Shown here piece by piece: positions 49,300 to 60,271 of a stretch of 64,000 nucleotides of DNA. A program made the position numbers and the translations under genes. Source of the stretch: Taxawa tesnikishii (nom. ined.) (lineage: Eukaryota > Ascomycota > Dothideomycetes > Dothideales); the NCBI GenBank assembly GCA_030247885.1, contig JAPDRO010000001.1, positions 1,674,001 through 1,738,000 on the forward strand, given 5' to 3'. The number at the start of each line of letters is the position of its first letter. Position 1 is the stretch's first letter. Below the pieces are notes generated by a model. That model worked only from the letters and a program-made list of their open reading frames with translations. It did not search any database and had not been told where the DNA came from.

Positions 49300-49960
49300 C
49301 TACACGTCTAGTTCCTTTACAAAAACCTTATGTGCAAGTGTGAACCGGGAAAGCCGCTGCGAGGGCTGCGGAACCCCAGAGAAGTCGAACCTCCTCCAGA
49401 GATTCACCAGGGAGGTTGAGAAAGTCCCTGTACAGGGTCCTTGTGGAGACTTTGAATCGGCGCATCTGGTTGAGACCACCGTTGCAGACACGGCTTGCTG
49501 CGAGTCATCAATAGTCGTGTGGTCCAGGGTGCACATATGCAAATGCGGGATGGATGAGAGTCCGAGACATACGTCTTCCAGTCGCGGAAGTTCAAATGCG
49601 CCCACGGCTCCCAACGCTGCATTCTGCAAGGAGACTTGCTCCACTCGATCCACCCCCAGCCGCCTGAAGGAAAGACGTTGCGTGGTTCCCGGAAGTCGGG
49701 TAGTTCCTGGAAGTCGGGTATGGTGGGCGTGTGCATGCAAGAGCAGAGCGCTGCACGCCGGAACAAGATGCGGGTGGTAATGTTGTTGGAATTGCGGTAC
49801 GACAAACAAATGTCCCCAACGGGCATTAGCCTACGGCAATGGCTGAGTGCATTCGCTGCCACGTACCTCCAGTACTCGAGCCACGAGTTTTTGCAACGGG
49901 GCCAGACGCAGGCTTGCGATAGAGTTGAATTGACTGATTTCGCAACATGTCGGGCTTGGC
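49300..49960 (-). pseudogene. Possible decayed leucine-rich gene fragment
   Basis: Two minus-strand stretches have leucine-rich texture: about 49960-49855 (FNSIASLRLAPLQKLVARVL, followed by a GTACGT donor-like site) and about 49690-49300 (VEQVSLQNAALGAVGAFELP...). They resemble parts of F-box/LRR-type fungal proteins but cannot be joined into a complete gene by me. May be a pseudogene, or chance. Confidence 0.2.
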
Positions 49961-51144
49961 AGTCAAGCCGAACACGGCATGGTCGATCAATGATGCACCC
50001 AGTTACGGCGCGGTACATGCGTTAGATTGGAGGGTTTGATCGCCGGGCTAGTGGTTGCTTTGTTTAGCGTCTTCGAGGGGAAAGTGGCTTGAAAGCGGCG
50101 TTGATCAGTGAGGCTGTGCTTTGTGTGCGCGTGGGGAAGAGCGAGCCCCTGCACCCTGCACCCGCGCGCTGCCGCTCTGATTGGAGCAATGCGAAGGGGC
50201 GGTCTGCTGACAGTTTCTGTTTGTTTTGCGGCGCGTCCACCCAGCGCCTTGTTTTCTCGTTTTTTTGCCTTTTCGCTGGCACGAGCGCCGTTGCAGGACG
50301 AGCACAGCACAGTAAGCAGAGGCAGATAACGTGCTGTCGGCAAATGAGCAGCATCAGCAACCGCAAGCAACAGTGCGAAACGGCTGACACGATACTGACA
50401 CATCAACAGGCGTTGTCGCCCTGTTGCTGCGATGCGATGCGACGGGTACGGGTTGCTGTTGGTTACTGGCACACGCGTGCTGATGCTGACTCGCTGCTTG
50501 CTGCGAGACATCCCTGCCACTGCAGTGTATGAAACGGAAAAATGCGGGACCAATAGGAGCGGGCGACGAGCATCTTGCGCAAGAGGTGCACGGCTTGAGG
50601 CACCGGAGCGCAGGGCATGCATTGATACGGCGGCGTGATCGATGCACAAAAAGAACACGACGGGCGTTGATCTAGAGCGGGCAGAGCTCGCGTACTAGGA
50701 GGCGCATTGTCCAGCTTCTCCGTTCTCCAAGACATGACGACGATAGCGACGAGCTGATGGCGCCGCTGCTGCTAACTAGGCATGTACTAAGGTTCGTAGC
50801 GACTACCGTACCATCCCTTGCCTCAGGCCAGTCTCGCTGCACCTTGGTCGAGTGATGAAAAGCACGAGAGGTGAGCCGAACAATCCGGACTGCCCTCTTA
50901 GCAGACCGAGTTAATGCTCCGACGCGTTCCAGTGATGGTTGGATGGAGGGTTGGCGCTGCGAACTAATCTAATCTAACGCCCGCTGCACGTTTGCTGTTG
51001 CGGTGGATTATTGCCGCAGAGGCAGAGGGCAGAGGAGGGGCGATCTTTATTGCCTTGTATTACTTGCAATGCCGCTTGCAGCAGTCACCGTAGTTAGTCG
51101 CCGATTGGCAGGGTTGACATTGGCTGTTTCCCCACTGCTCCCCT

Positions 51145-51200
51145 AGCAGCAGCGGTAGCAGCAGTAGCAGCAGCAGCAACAGCAGCAGCAGCGTAGCAGC
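51145..51200. repeat. Interrupted CAG/AGC trinucleotide repeat
   Basis: About 15 AGC units with GGT, GT and AAC interruptions, in non-coding DNA about 0.75 kb upstream of the Ser/Pro-rich gene start. Confidence 0.9.
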
Positions 51201-51956
51201 GTGTACCTATATGTCTTACGATGCCTGCAAACGTTGTGGATCTGCGTCAGAGATAAGGATCCTTCCTCAGCGTGGTCCTGCTTGAAGCGACGCCTTAGGG
51301 CTGTTTCGGGGCTAGCGTCGCGCCGTCTCCGGTTGTCATTTGCTGCCATGGGATCCACACATCCTTGGAAGTAGTCCCGTCTCCCGCTCCAAGCATACTC
51401 GCATCCTCTCCTCCATCTACTACTCTATCATCCTCACCGCATACCCATTACCCCATCTCTAGGGCTCGTGGGCAGACAGTATATCCTACCAAGGCCTCTG
51501 TCTGCGCTCGCAGCCGTCCGCTCCTTTGAGTGCTTGTCGTCGTTCTTTCTTTCACTTTAACCCATTCGCTAAGCCTACACCATCAAACCGAAGCATACAC
51601 TGCCCAGCACTCTGCGAGTATTGGCGCAGCCTAATAAGTAACACATCACCCACTCTCACAATGCCACAGCCGCGAGATCTTATACTGACGCATATCACAG
51701 TCATACTCGTTGCATCGTAATTGGCATGTTTTGAAGCGTTCCGTTGCGCGTCTTTGTCACCTTTGGCGCATCTTCGACAGACTCCACTCGGTTTACACTT
51801 CACCACCTCGCACATCGACACAAAAGCAATTTTTCCATTTGGATACCACAGTGACACTCCGATACTGTTCTTTAACGGAGTCATTGCCGGCAGACCCGGT
51901 CCGAATCCATCTGCCTAATCAGCATTCCCACTTACACACACACATACACACACACC

Positions 51957-54728
51957 ATGGCAGAGATTGCAGGCCTGTACACCCACCACGACAACAGCAG
52001 CACGTCTATCGACTCAGGAAACATGGGTTACAGTCTTGTACCTGTCGAGATGCTTCCAAATCCGGACTTCCGTTTTCCAATGCAGCCCGCTCCCTCAAGC
52101 AGTCGCTCCTCGTCCAGCATGAGACGGCCAGCCTCAATGCAGCTTGCATCTCCCGCTCTGACACCAACACGCGGACACGCTCAGCGCAGCTCGGTGTCGG
52201 CCCTCCCCAGCTTCTCCTTCAACGCCTCGGACGCCTCGGGTCTTAAAGAGGAGGACAATGCATCTACATCCACCGGCCCAATCAGTCCAACTTCACCAAC
52301 GAAGAGCTTGAGACATCACAGAAGAGGCGCAAGTGAATTTATCGGAGGAGACGGTCGGTTTGGCGTTGCTGGCCTGATGAGCACAAGCCCCACAAAGAAA
52401 CAGGACGCGTTGCCCGTTCCGATCACATCTGTTCCCTCAGGCTCGCCCGCTGGTAGACGCGGTCACGCGCATCGTCGGTCTGCTGCGATATCCAGCCATG
52501 ATCTCTCGACTATCCTACAGCCCAAGGACGTCAATCTGCCTCTCCAGAACAGTAGCGCTCCGGTGACACCTACTGAGACCTTTTCCAACCCTCAATGCTC
52601 TCCAACGGTCGCTCGCTCCTCACCCGAAAATAATATCACAACCGACACGCCCGAGTCTTCAGATCCATTCGTTTTGCCGTCAGCGGAACCTGCACGGCCG
52701 CCTTCACGGCCTCGCGTAGGCTTTTCTGACAATGTCGAGTACATTCCACGACCGTTGTCTACCATCTCTTCCGAAACCGAGAGTTCTGTCTCGACTGTGA
52801 GAGGACACTCAGTCACTAATAGCATTTCGTCAATGATGAGTCTTGCAAGCGCTAGCCCCAGCCCCGCACGTGTGGGTCGCAGGTCTCCCAGTGCTTCAAT
52901 CGCGAACGACTCTACTGCGAAGAGGTCTTCAATTGAGATCAGTAAGAGGATTGAAAGAGAAGGACAGTGGTTCAAGGGCGAAGCCAAACGCCCACTTTCC
53001 GAGTCGGCCGCGGCTTCCCCAAACCTTAGCATCGCAACAGACGATTCGGGTTTTGCGCGCCCACCATCGAGGAAAAGGAACTTCTTGGGCCTGGATCGTC
53101 GCCGAAGTGAGCCGCTGATCACCGCAAAGCTTTCTGAGCAAACCCGCTTGTCTTCCGTTTCGCTGCAGGAACCGACCGATCTGCACAAGAGGCAGCACAG
53201 TGGTGAGCACCAGGTGAAAGAGAAGGACAAATCCTCGGCAAGGAGAGTGAAGGAATGGGCTCGCGCATTCGTCTCAAGTAAACCAAAAGAGTCCAAGAGG
53301 CCGAAATCTATGGATTTCTCCACGCTGGCTAGTCTCGATACGCAGGACCCGCGATCACCAGTCGAAACGCCAGCAACAGAACTCACAGAGCTTGACGTCG
53401 AACCGGATTTGGATGCAGTGTTTGGCCAGAATTCCGAAGCAGATGTCACCGAGAACGTGCGCCCGAGAATTGAAGTGCATTCGGCGCCACCTTCCTTCTA
53501 TGCGCCACTCTCAACAATGGATTCTAACAATATGAGCCCAGTCATTGACTTGGATGCCGCCCTTGGCCCTTACGGAACACCATCCATGAGTTGGGAGGCG
53601 CGTTCGTCTTCAACCCCAGCTAGAAGACAGCTGCACAGTAGTCGTTTGAACAGGGATTTCACCGGACCAGGAATGCACTACCACAGACGAACTGAGAGTG
53701 CACCCGCATTGGTTCCGTTCGATCTCGGAAGATCTAGCTCACCTGGGCAGTCACCCATGGCTGACGTTTTTGAGGAGGACGAAGAGGACGACGTTATGGC
53801 GAAACCAGCCGACAGACCAAAGACCGCACCTGTGCATGAAAGCGAGCCAGATGAAGAAACCGGTATCGGTATTCAGGTCGTTGACACAGACGTCGATCAA
53901 AGCGGACCTGGTCTGAACTGGGGCTTCGAAGACGGTTTGGGCATACAAACCGGGGTGGTTGTTGGAAGGCCGGTTTCGCCGTTCAACGGACTCACACCTC
54001 GTTTGGCGACACCTCCTACCGGACGGCGAACCTCTTCTGTTCTTGAAGAGACCATCCTGGAAGAGACCGGCCCTGTCGAAATCGTCGAGGATCATGAAGA
54101 GCCGCGGACTTCGTCGGTAACGAAGTCTTCCGATTCTAGCGACGCCTCCACCGTTATGGCAACCTCGACCGAGCTGACACTTTCACTTCCAATAGCCCAA
54201 GCTCCCGTCATGACACCATCATCCTACCAAGCCTCCACACTCTCCTCACCTGATTTCTCTCGCCGTCAGGGTTCATTTGACATGCCTCAGCGGCTTGGCA
54301 CGTCTGCGTCCTCGATGACAGACAACCGTACTATTAGCTCCTTCGCTACCGGCGAGCCTGGCCCGGAAATCAGAATGTCCGTAGATGACGTTCCCTCTTT
54401 GACCAGCAGCCGCTCGACCATGGTCACAGTGCACAACAACGGCTCCCGCCGTGACTTCTCGGACAGATCTGCTTCAACTGCTTCAACCAACCAGGAGCAG
54501 AACGCTGAGCGTCGCCGCAAGCGGTCCAGCATCCAGAGCTTGAGCAAGCTCATGGGGGCCCGTTTCGGTGACAGCAGGACGGATGTGGCAGAGATTCAGA
54601 GGCCCCAGACCTCTGCCACACTGTCTGTACCGAACAGCAAGGACGGCAAGAAGAAGAAAGAGCACCGCCTCAGCAAATGGATGTTCTGGAAATCAAAGAA
54701 TCCAGCGCGCAGTGTTTCCGAAACCTGA
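51957..54728 (+). CDS. Large disordered Ser/Pro/Thr-rich protein ('cell wall proline-rich protein' type)
   Basis: Intronless, 923 residues, ATG at the end of a CA-rich leader in a good context (CACCATGG). Almost the whole protein is predicted disordered by composition: Ser, Pro, Thr and Arg-rich with many S-P and R-x-x-S sites. Conserved-looking islands are RVGFSDNVEYIPRPLSTIS (about 255-273), a basic VKEWARAFVSSKPKESKRPK block (about 430-449), DLDAALGPYGTPS (about 527-539) and a basic C-terminus (KKKKEHRLSKWMFWKS). Ascomycete homologues are commonly annotated as cell wall proline-rich protein, but I see no signal peptide, so a cytoplasmic, cortex-associated phosphoprotein is more likely. Function unknown. 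A 285-residue antisense frame over it is a shadow. Confidence 0.85.
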   Translation: MAEIAGLYTHHDNSSTSIDSGNMGYSLVPVEMLPNPDFRFPMQPAPSSSRSSSSMRRPASMQLASPALTPTRGHAQRSSVSALPSFSFNASDASGLKEEDNASTSTGPISPTSPTKSLRHHRRGASEFIGGDGRFGVAGLMSTSPTKKQDALPVPITSVPSGSPAGRRGHAHRRSAAISSHDLSTILQPKDVNLPLQNSSAPVTPTETFSNPQCSPTVARSSPENNITTDTPESSDPFVLPSAEPARPPSRPRVGFSDNVEYIPRPLSTISSETESSVSTVRGHSVTNSISSMMSLASASPSPARVGRRSPSASIANDSTAKRSSIEISKRIEREGQWFKGEAKRPLSESAAASPNLSIATDDSGFARPPSRKRNFLGLDRRRSEPLITAKLSEQTRLSSVSLQEPTDLHKRQHSGEHQVKEKDKSSARRVKEWARAFVSSKPKESKRPKSMDFSTLASLDTQDPRSPVETPATELTELDVEPDLDAVFGQNSEADVTENVRPRIEVHSAPPSFYAPLSTMDSNNMSPVIDLDAALGPYGTPSMSWEARSSSTPARRQLHSSRLNRDFTGPGMHYHRRTESAPALVPFDLGRSSSPGQSPMADVFEEDEEDDVMAKPADRPKTAPVHESEPDEETGIGIQVVDTDVDQSGPGLNWGFEDGLGIQTGVVVGRPVSPFNGLTPRLATPPTGRRTSSVLEETILEETGPVEIVEDHEEPRTSSVTKSSDSSDASTVMATSTELTLSLPIAQAPVMTPSSYQASTLSSPDFSRRQGSFDMPQRLGTSASSMTDNRTISSFATGEPGPEIRMSVDDVPSLTSSRSTMVTVHNNGSRRDFSDRSASTASTNQEQNAERRRKRSSIQSLSKLMGARFGDSRTDVAEIQRPQTSATLSVPNSKDGKKKKEHRLSKWMFWKSKNPARSVSET

Positions 54729-56258
54729 ATCTTGCTCCCTGGTTCTCTTCTTCTCGACTGGGGGACAGCACTTGATTTATGCGTGGCGTTTATGGAATTA
54801 TATGGGGGTTATGGCCACTGGCCTCAGGAATGTTTACCGACTTCTTACAGGACGCGTGCGGCAGATATACAAGGTCATGGCCGACTGCCGAACGATTTTA
54901 ATTTCGCGTCTCGATGTTGCAGGCGGCATGGGACTTGATGAGCGTTTATTGCGGACATGTTTTATTCTGGCGCGTCTTTCCTGTCTTTGTTGCTTCCCAC
55001 TGGAAGCAAGTCACGGAAGGCAGCCTGTTCCTTCGATTCGAAAGGAGGGGTGGAGAGCCGAAAAAGGACCTGGGGGATGTTTGCTGATCCGTCGGACTTG
55101 ACAGTTCAGATGACTTGCTCTGAGAGAGGAGGATGGTTGATCTCAGGTGCTGTGATCTCAAACGGAAAGCTTCCCTTCTCAGGTGTGGTACATAGTTGGC
55201 TTCTTTGGCCTCGGGCGGATTTTGATGGAATGTTAAGCACCGCAAAGGCAGAGCGAGATGAAGTATGGAATTAAGACAGCATTGATTATCATCAAATGGA
55301 CTCAGTTGAGTGCAATAGTGATTGTCACAAGCACCAACAACGAGTTGTAGTCGCATAAGACACCGCCCAGGCATGGCAGGCGTTCCAAGACAATACGGTC
55401 GTCAGCTGTCCCTGCATTCTCAGTTGCATCTGCTGAACGGCCATGGTCGTGCATCGTCTGCCCCTGCCAACCTCGCCGAGTCCACACGCTTCAACACTGT
55501 TGGCAAGAAGCTGCCGTGAGATTGCGACCTAAGCGCTGAACGGCACACATTGGGAGCAGCTTCAAGTAGTCGAGGACGCCGGCCGGTGTGGCACGCGACC
55601 CTCGAAGGGCCCCAAGGTGAATTGAGAATGTCGTCCGTTTCATGGTGTGTGTGCAGTGGTCAGGCTTGGATAGCAACACAGGTACTCTACTCGTGAAGAC
55701 TTGAGAACATCAAACAACCGACGACTCATGATATGCATATCACAATATCCTACCTATATGTGCATGTGCATGTGCATGTGCATGTGGTGGATCGGTGGGT
55801 GGGTGGGTGGGTGGGTGGTGGAGGCAATCCGCGTAATCACATTCAATTCACAAGCTTGGCTGGTGCTGCAAGCCGCCAATCAGTCGCGTCTTGGTCTTGT
55901 CTTGTCTTGTTGATTCCCAGCCGAAAAAGGGGAGCAGCCAAGATCAGCGTCGGCCTTCCAGCGCTGTTATTACACCTTGCTGCTGCCACTCTGGTCATTC
56001 TCATTCATCACTTCCTGCCTCTCGCTTTTTCCTTTGCTATTTACTACTAACTTAAAGCTTCCACCACCTTTTAATACTCCACCACTTCGTTCACAGCCCG
56101 CCCACTCGCTCAGGGGCTGTTGTTTGACTTGCTCTGTTTATTGACAACCGATTTCTCGAAACAACTACCATCACACTAGATCGAGACGACGACGACCACC
56201 ACCACCACCACCACATATTCTCCTGGCATTTTTGGACCTTTTCTTCAACAGACACATA
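54729..56258. other. Intergenic region upstream of the GH72 gene
   Basis: Holds the 3' UTR of the Ser/Pro-rich gene and the promoter/5' leader of the GH72 gene. Simple repeats: (TGTGCA)n at about 55759-55786, a (GGGT)n tract at about 55794-55822, and (ACC)n at 56193-56214 near the start codon. No gene supported. Confidence 0.5.
55794..55822 (+). repeat. (GGGT)n tract with G-quadruplex potential
   Basis: Six GGG runs separated by single T bases, followed by GGTGGAGG: a canonical short-loop quadruplex pattern about 440 bp upstream of the GH72 start codon. A regulatory role is inference only. Confidence 0.7.
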
Positions 56259-57939
56259 ATGAAGGCTTCTTTTGTTGCCGGCACCATCGCCGTGGCCGCT
56301 GCCACCGTTTCTGCTACTCCAGCGAAGATTGAGGCGAGAGCGTCTGCCACCTCTTCTGGAGCTCTTCCGACCATCACTGTTAAGGGAAATGGTACGCAAC
56401 ACACAATCCAAACCGGACATCAACGCGGAAGCGAGCTTGTGGAAAGGGACGACCATCTGGCTGCAACAGCGTAGAGCAAGAGAAGGGTACATTAAGCTGG
56501 CTCTCTGCTCTCCCTCTTCGACTGGCCACCAGCGCGAGGCAATGCAGTCCGGACGTTGTGCCCTTGCCCTTGGATTCCGTAGTGGACGGACCGCTTTGCA
56601 GACATGATTTGAGCAAGACTGACGTTTCGCAGCATTCTGGAAGGGCAACGACCGTTTCTACATCCGGGGTCTTGACTACCAACCAGGTGGTTCCTCTGAT
56701 GCAACCGACCCTCTCTCCGACGAGTCTACTTGCACCCGCGACATTGCAGAGTTCAAGAAGCTCGGAATCAACACCATCAGAGTTTACACCGTGGACAACT
56801 CTGCAAACCACGACACCTGCATGAGCGCACTCGCTGCTGCTGGTATCTACCTCGCTCTGGATGTCAACACTCCAAAGTATTCCATCAACCGTGCCTCGCC
56901 TGCCGAGTCCTACAACGCCGTCTATCTTCAGAGCATCTTTGCAACCATGGATGCTTTCGCTGGCTACAGCAACACTCTCCTTTTCTTCTCCGGTAACGAG
57001 GTCATCAACGACGACAACACAACCAACTGCGCACCATACATCAAGGCCGTCACCCGTGACATGAAGCAATACCGTGACAGCAGAGGCTACAGAGCCATTC
57101 CAATTGGATACTCCGCCGCCGATGTTGACACCAACCGCTACGAGATGGCCACTTACATGAACTGCGGTACCGACGACCAGCGCAGCGACTTCTTCGCCTT
57201 CAACGATTACTCTTGGTGCGATCCCTCTTCCTACACCCAGTCCGGCTGGGACCAGAAGGTCCAGCAATACTCCAACTACAGCCTCCCACTTTTGTAAGTT
57301 CTCTTGGCAAACCCATGCGGCCGCACAACTAACAAAGCCCCCAGCCTCTCCGAATACGGCTGCATCAAGAGCACGCGCAAGTTCGAGGAAGTCCAGGCCC
57401 TCTACAACCAGGAGATGACCGGCGTCTACTCCGGTGGTCTCGTCTACGAGTACTCTGAGGAAGGCTCCGGCTACGGTCTTGTCGAGATCTCTGGCTCCAC
57501 CGTGACCGAGAAGTCCGACTTCACCGCTCTGCAGTCCGCCCTGTCCGCCAACCCAGCCCCGACCGGTGACGGTGGCTACCACACCGGCAGCGCTTCCACC
57601 TGCCCAACTGAGTCCGACCATTGGGAGGTGAAGGACTTCACTGGCGACGCTCTCCCCGCTATCCCATCTAGTGCCGTCCAGTACATGTCCAAGGGTGCCG
57701 GAACGGGTCCTGGTCTCACTGGTGATGGATCCCAGAACGCTGGCGGTCAGAGTGTCGGCACCGCGTCTGCTGGCTCTGGCAGCGCAACTGCGACTGCGTC
57801 CAACGGTAGCGCCGTTGCCAGCGCCAGCGCCTCGTCTGCTGCTTCCGGCTTCACTCTTCGTGGCGAGAACGGTGTCGCGCCGTTCGTGTTCGCGGCTGTT
57901 GTTGCCGCTTCTACCCTTTTCGGTGCCATGCTTCTCTGA
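56259..57939 (+). CDS. GEL1: GPI-anchored 1,3-beta-glucanosyltransferase, GH72 (Gel/Gas family)
   Basis: Cell-surface enzyme that cuts a beta-1,3-glucan chain and joins the new end to another chain, elongating wall glucan. 462 residues in three exons: 56259-56391, 56633-57293 and 57345-57939. Introns are 241 nt (GTACGC...TCGCAG) and 51 nt (GTAAGT, branch ACTAAC, CCCAG). Signal peptide of about 19 residues (cleavage near VSA-TP). Catalytic acid/base Glu167 (FSGNEV) and nucleophile Glu268 (LSEYGC). No Cys-box (CBM43) follows the catalytic domain, as in Gel1-type members. The C-terminus has a Ser/Ala/Gly-rich linker and a hydrophobic tail (FVFAAVVAASTLFGAMLL) typical of a GPI signal. A 413-residue antisense frame covering it is a shadow. 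Confidence 0.95.
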
Positions 57940-58959
57940 ACAGAATCTCCAACTTACGACTGCTTGTTGAATGTTAGGAGGTTGAGGTTGGGAAAGGAGC
58001 GGAGATGAAAGCGTTGATTAGCATTTTAGGAGTCTTTTGTTCCTTCCTTTTGCGCTGGAAGAAGTTTGGTAGATCTTCCCTGTACATTTTCGGCTTTCTC
58101 TCATGTTTCCTCATTGATGGATCATAGATGCAGCGGGCTGGGTCTTGTGGTTCGTGTCTTTGGCAGTTTTTCGCCGAATCAGAACGGTTATCAAAACATC
58201 CTTCCTTCCCTCTATCTCACGCTTCCATCCCCTATCTCCAGGATTTCATCCAACATCTCCTTGTTCAACTTTCCCTTCTGCGTCTTTCCAACTGTCGGTT
58301 TGAACACTAACCACCCAGCTCTTCGCTTATAAAACCCTCAGTCAAGCACCGCCTGTTCGTTGTCAGCTCCGTCTTCCTGGGCCAAATTTCCTGGGCCAAA
58401 TGTCCATCGAACTCGGTCCCAAGTCCGAAAAGAGACTACGATACACAATCGTATCGCCCTTGTACGTTGCAAAAGAGCAGAGAGAAGAGCTGGAACAGGG
58501 GGAAAAAGGAGAATCAGATACCTTGTGTGGCCTCGCTTCATTACGGACGACAGAAACATGCCTTGGATTTCACCGCTCCCTTGAGTCTGCCACTCTTGCT
58601 TGCTGCTTTGCATTGTTGTAGTCGGTTGATGCCCACAGATGCCGCTTGATGGAAAAAGTCTGTTGTGCATGCCATTTGCTAGCATTGGGAAGTGTAGACC
58701 ACAAGGGCAATCAAGGTTTGCTTTGATCCTGCGTCTGATTCTCCCTTTACACGTACTACGATCGAGACGTCTTACGAAAAGTCCATATGATTTTCCGTGG
58801 AGGACATTGCATAAGATAGACCCGCAGATTGTAGGGTTTTCCTGTTGGTGACAGAAGCCACTTTGTTTCGACAAAATATATATTTTTTTGAAACCCCATT
58901 TGACATCAAGCTTCTGTGGACTGTACAGCGTCGCCTGAACAGGTCCCATAGGAAAGCTA
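57940..58959. other. Intergenic region between GH72 and tRNA-Thr
   Basis: GH72 3' region and tRNA upstream flank. CT-rich stretch at about 58190-58270. No gene recognised; open frames at 58,338-58,949 have no coding character. Confidence 0.4.
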
Positions 58960-59048
58960 GCCCCTTTAGCTCAGTTGGTAGAGCGCGACACTAGTATCTA
59001 CGGAACACTTGAAATGTCGAGGTCAGCTGTTCGAATCAGCTAGGGGCA
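58960..59048 (+). tRNA. tRNA-Thr(AGT) with a 17-nt intron; acceptor strand one base short
   Basis: D arm GCTC-AGTTGGTA-GAGC, anticodon stem CGACA/TGTCG, anticodon AGT at 58993-58995, T arm AGCTG-TTCGAAT-CAGCT. A 17-nt intron (58997-59013) follows position 37, the canonical nuclear tRNA intron site. The 5' acceptor strand GCCCCTT should pair with AAGGGGC, but only AGGGGC lies between the T stem and the discriminator A, so one base is missing near 59042. Either an assembly deletion, a tolerated mismatch or a pseudogene. The internal A and B boxes are intact. Confidence 0.8.
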
Positions 59049-59099
59049 AGCCAATTTTTGCTTTGTCTGCGTCTCGAAGTGAGAGATCTTGTCAGAATT

Positions 59100-59545
59100 C
59101 GTTGGGAATCGGCTCGCGTTAACGACGCAAGAAGACACGCGTAAATGCAACTAGGTATATACGAAGAGACACGCTAAGCGAGATTACTTAATAGAAGGGG
59201 ACGTAAGGCCAGTATCTGAACGCTAAGGTAGTATATCAAAGGGCAAATAAAGTCAAAGGTAATCGAGAAAAGGACTAGACTACGTAGCTAGCTCATCTGA
59301 GACGTAAAGAGAACCAAGGATTAGAAGAAGCTAGTTCGGCTCTATGGACTCGTTTAGAACGATAGTACCTCGTGAGTTTAAAGGGCACTTCGCCGAGTCG
59401 AGAAGGTGTTTATTATGAGCCAAAAGCCATATGGTAGGCTACTAGAATCAACTATAACCCTACGAATTGCGGTCGCACTATCGCTCTCTGTGCAAGAAGA
59501 AGTGCCCCGACGCTCTAAGAGCATCAACGACAGAGCAGGCTAGAG
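59100..59545. repeat. RIP-like repeat fragment downstream of the tRNA
   Basis: Sequence rich in CTAG/TAG words and poor in CpA, unlike its flanks, consistent with a lightly RIP-mutated transposon piece. One frame at about 59,330-59,520 looks weakly protein-like. No termini found. tRNA flanks are common transposon targets, so the placement is plausible. Confidence 0.4.
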
Positions 59546-59707
59546 ACCCTACGTATAGATGACTTCAGCTCGCAATAGTAACTTACCATCATTGAAAGCG
59601 CTACCGACTCCGTCAGGGGGACCAGCTGATCTCCTGGTCCTTGTACGCAGGAGGGAGAAGTCCTTCTTTTCACCATCCATTGCTCAAATAGCTCGATACA
59701 TCGTTAG

Positions 59708-60070
59708 TCAACATGTCCCAAAGCTTGTAGTGCCTCCACTCCATCCCATGCCCCCTTCAGTCCTTCGAAACATCACCTTCCACCGTGCGATTCCCTTCTT
59801 GACCGTTCCTGACCCTTGGTCCTTTCTGAGCAGCAGCAAGCGTCTGTTGCACTCGGCGTACACGACCGGATCAACCCCTTTCGCATACATTTCCTCACGC
59901 TCCTTGGCCGAGAGGAGGAAGACTGGATGGTTGTCGGAGAGCTTGCTGTATGGTTCCCACGGGATCGCGCGTGTGCCTTGTACGGGTGTCATGGGACGTT
60001 GCGTAGGCTCGGAGTAAAAGGGGGTTGAGACGAGGGGTGCGTTGGAGACGGAGTCGGTTTCTTTTGGCAT
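59708..60070 (-). CDS. Hypothetical protein, 120 residues
   Basis: ATG-started, GC3-biased frame with no recognised domain. N-terminal part Pro/Ser/Thr-rich, middle charged and helical (LLSAKEREEMYAKGVDPVVYAECNRRLLLL), end Gly/Thr-rich. No signal peptide or membrane segment, so a soluble protein. The last 15-20 residues may be wrong: a donor-like GTGATG with a CTAAC branch word near 59707 allows an alternative 3' exon. Divergent from the small secreted candidate at 60272. Confidence 0.5.
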   Translation of the reverse strand: MPKETDSVSNAPLVSTPFYSEPTQRPMTPVQGTRAIPWEPYSKLSDNHPVFLLSAKEREEMYAKGVDPVVYAECNRRLLLLRKDQGSGTVKKGIARWKVMFRRTEGGMGWSGGTTSFGTC

Positions 60071-60271
60071 CGCTGAATGCTGCTATGTATAGTACGTAGG
60101 CAATGGGTCTGTTCATTGGGCTGTGTTAATCACGATTGCGAGCGTCGTTCGCTTGATGCTGCTTTACCTCTTGGTGAACAATATCGCACTTTCACGAACT
60201 CAAGTCGTCAAGTTCACTGTCGTTGTACCCATAACGGGGTCTACATTCACTTATATATTCAAGCAAGCCAA

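Larger units (their letters stand above)
47827..51956. other. 4.1-kb interval with no confident gene
   Basis: Contains the ZIP 3' region and, at the right, a long CT/CA-rich leader of the next gene (about 51,360-51,956). Many overlapping frames are open at 48.2-50.7 kb because of mixed composition. The only coding-like texture is on the minus strand at about 49,960-49,300 (separate entry). 50.1-50.7 kb is GC-rich with open frames on both strands and no recognised domain. A CAG/AGC repeat lies at 51145-51200. Confidence 0.4.

Noticed and set aside
52592-53449. 285-residue minus-strand open frame
   Set aside because: Entirely antisense to the intronless Ser/Pro-rich gene; Ser-rich codons keep the opposite strand open. 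No domain.
56380-57621. 413-residue minus-strand open frame
   Set aside because: Antisense shadow of the GH72 gene, crossing its introns; Val/Gly-rich low-complexity product.
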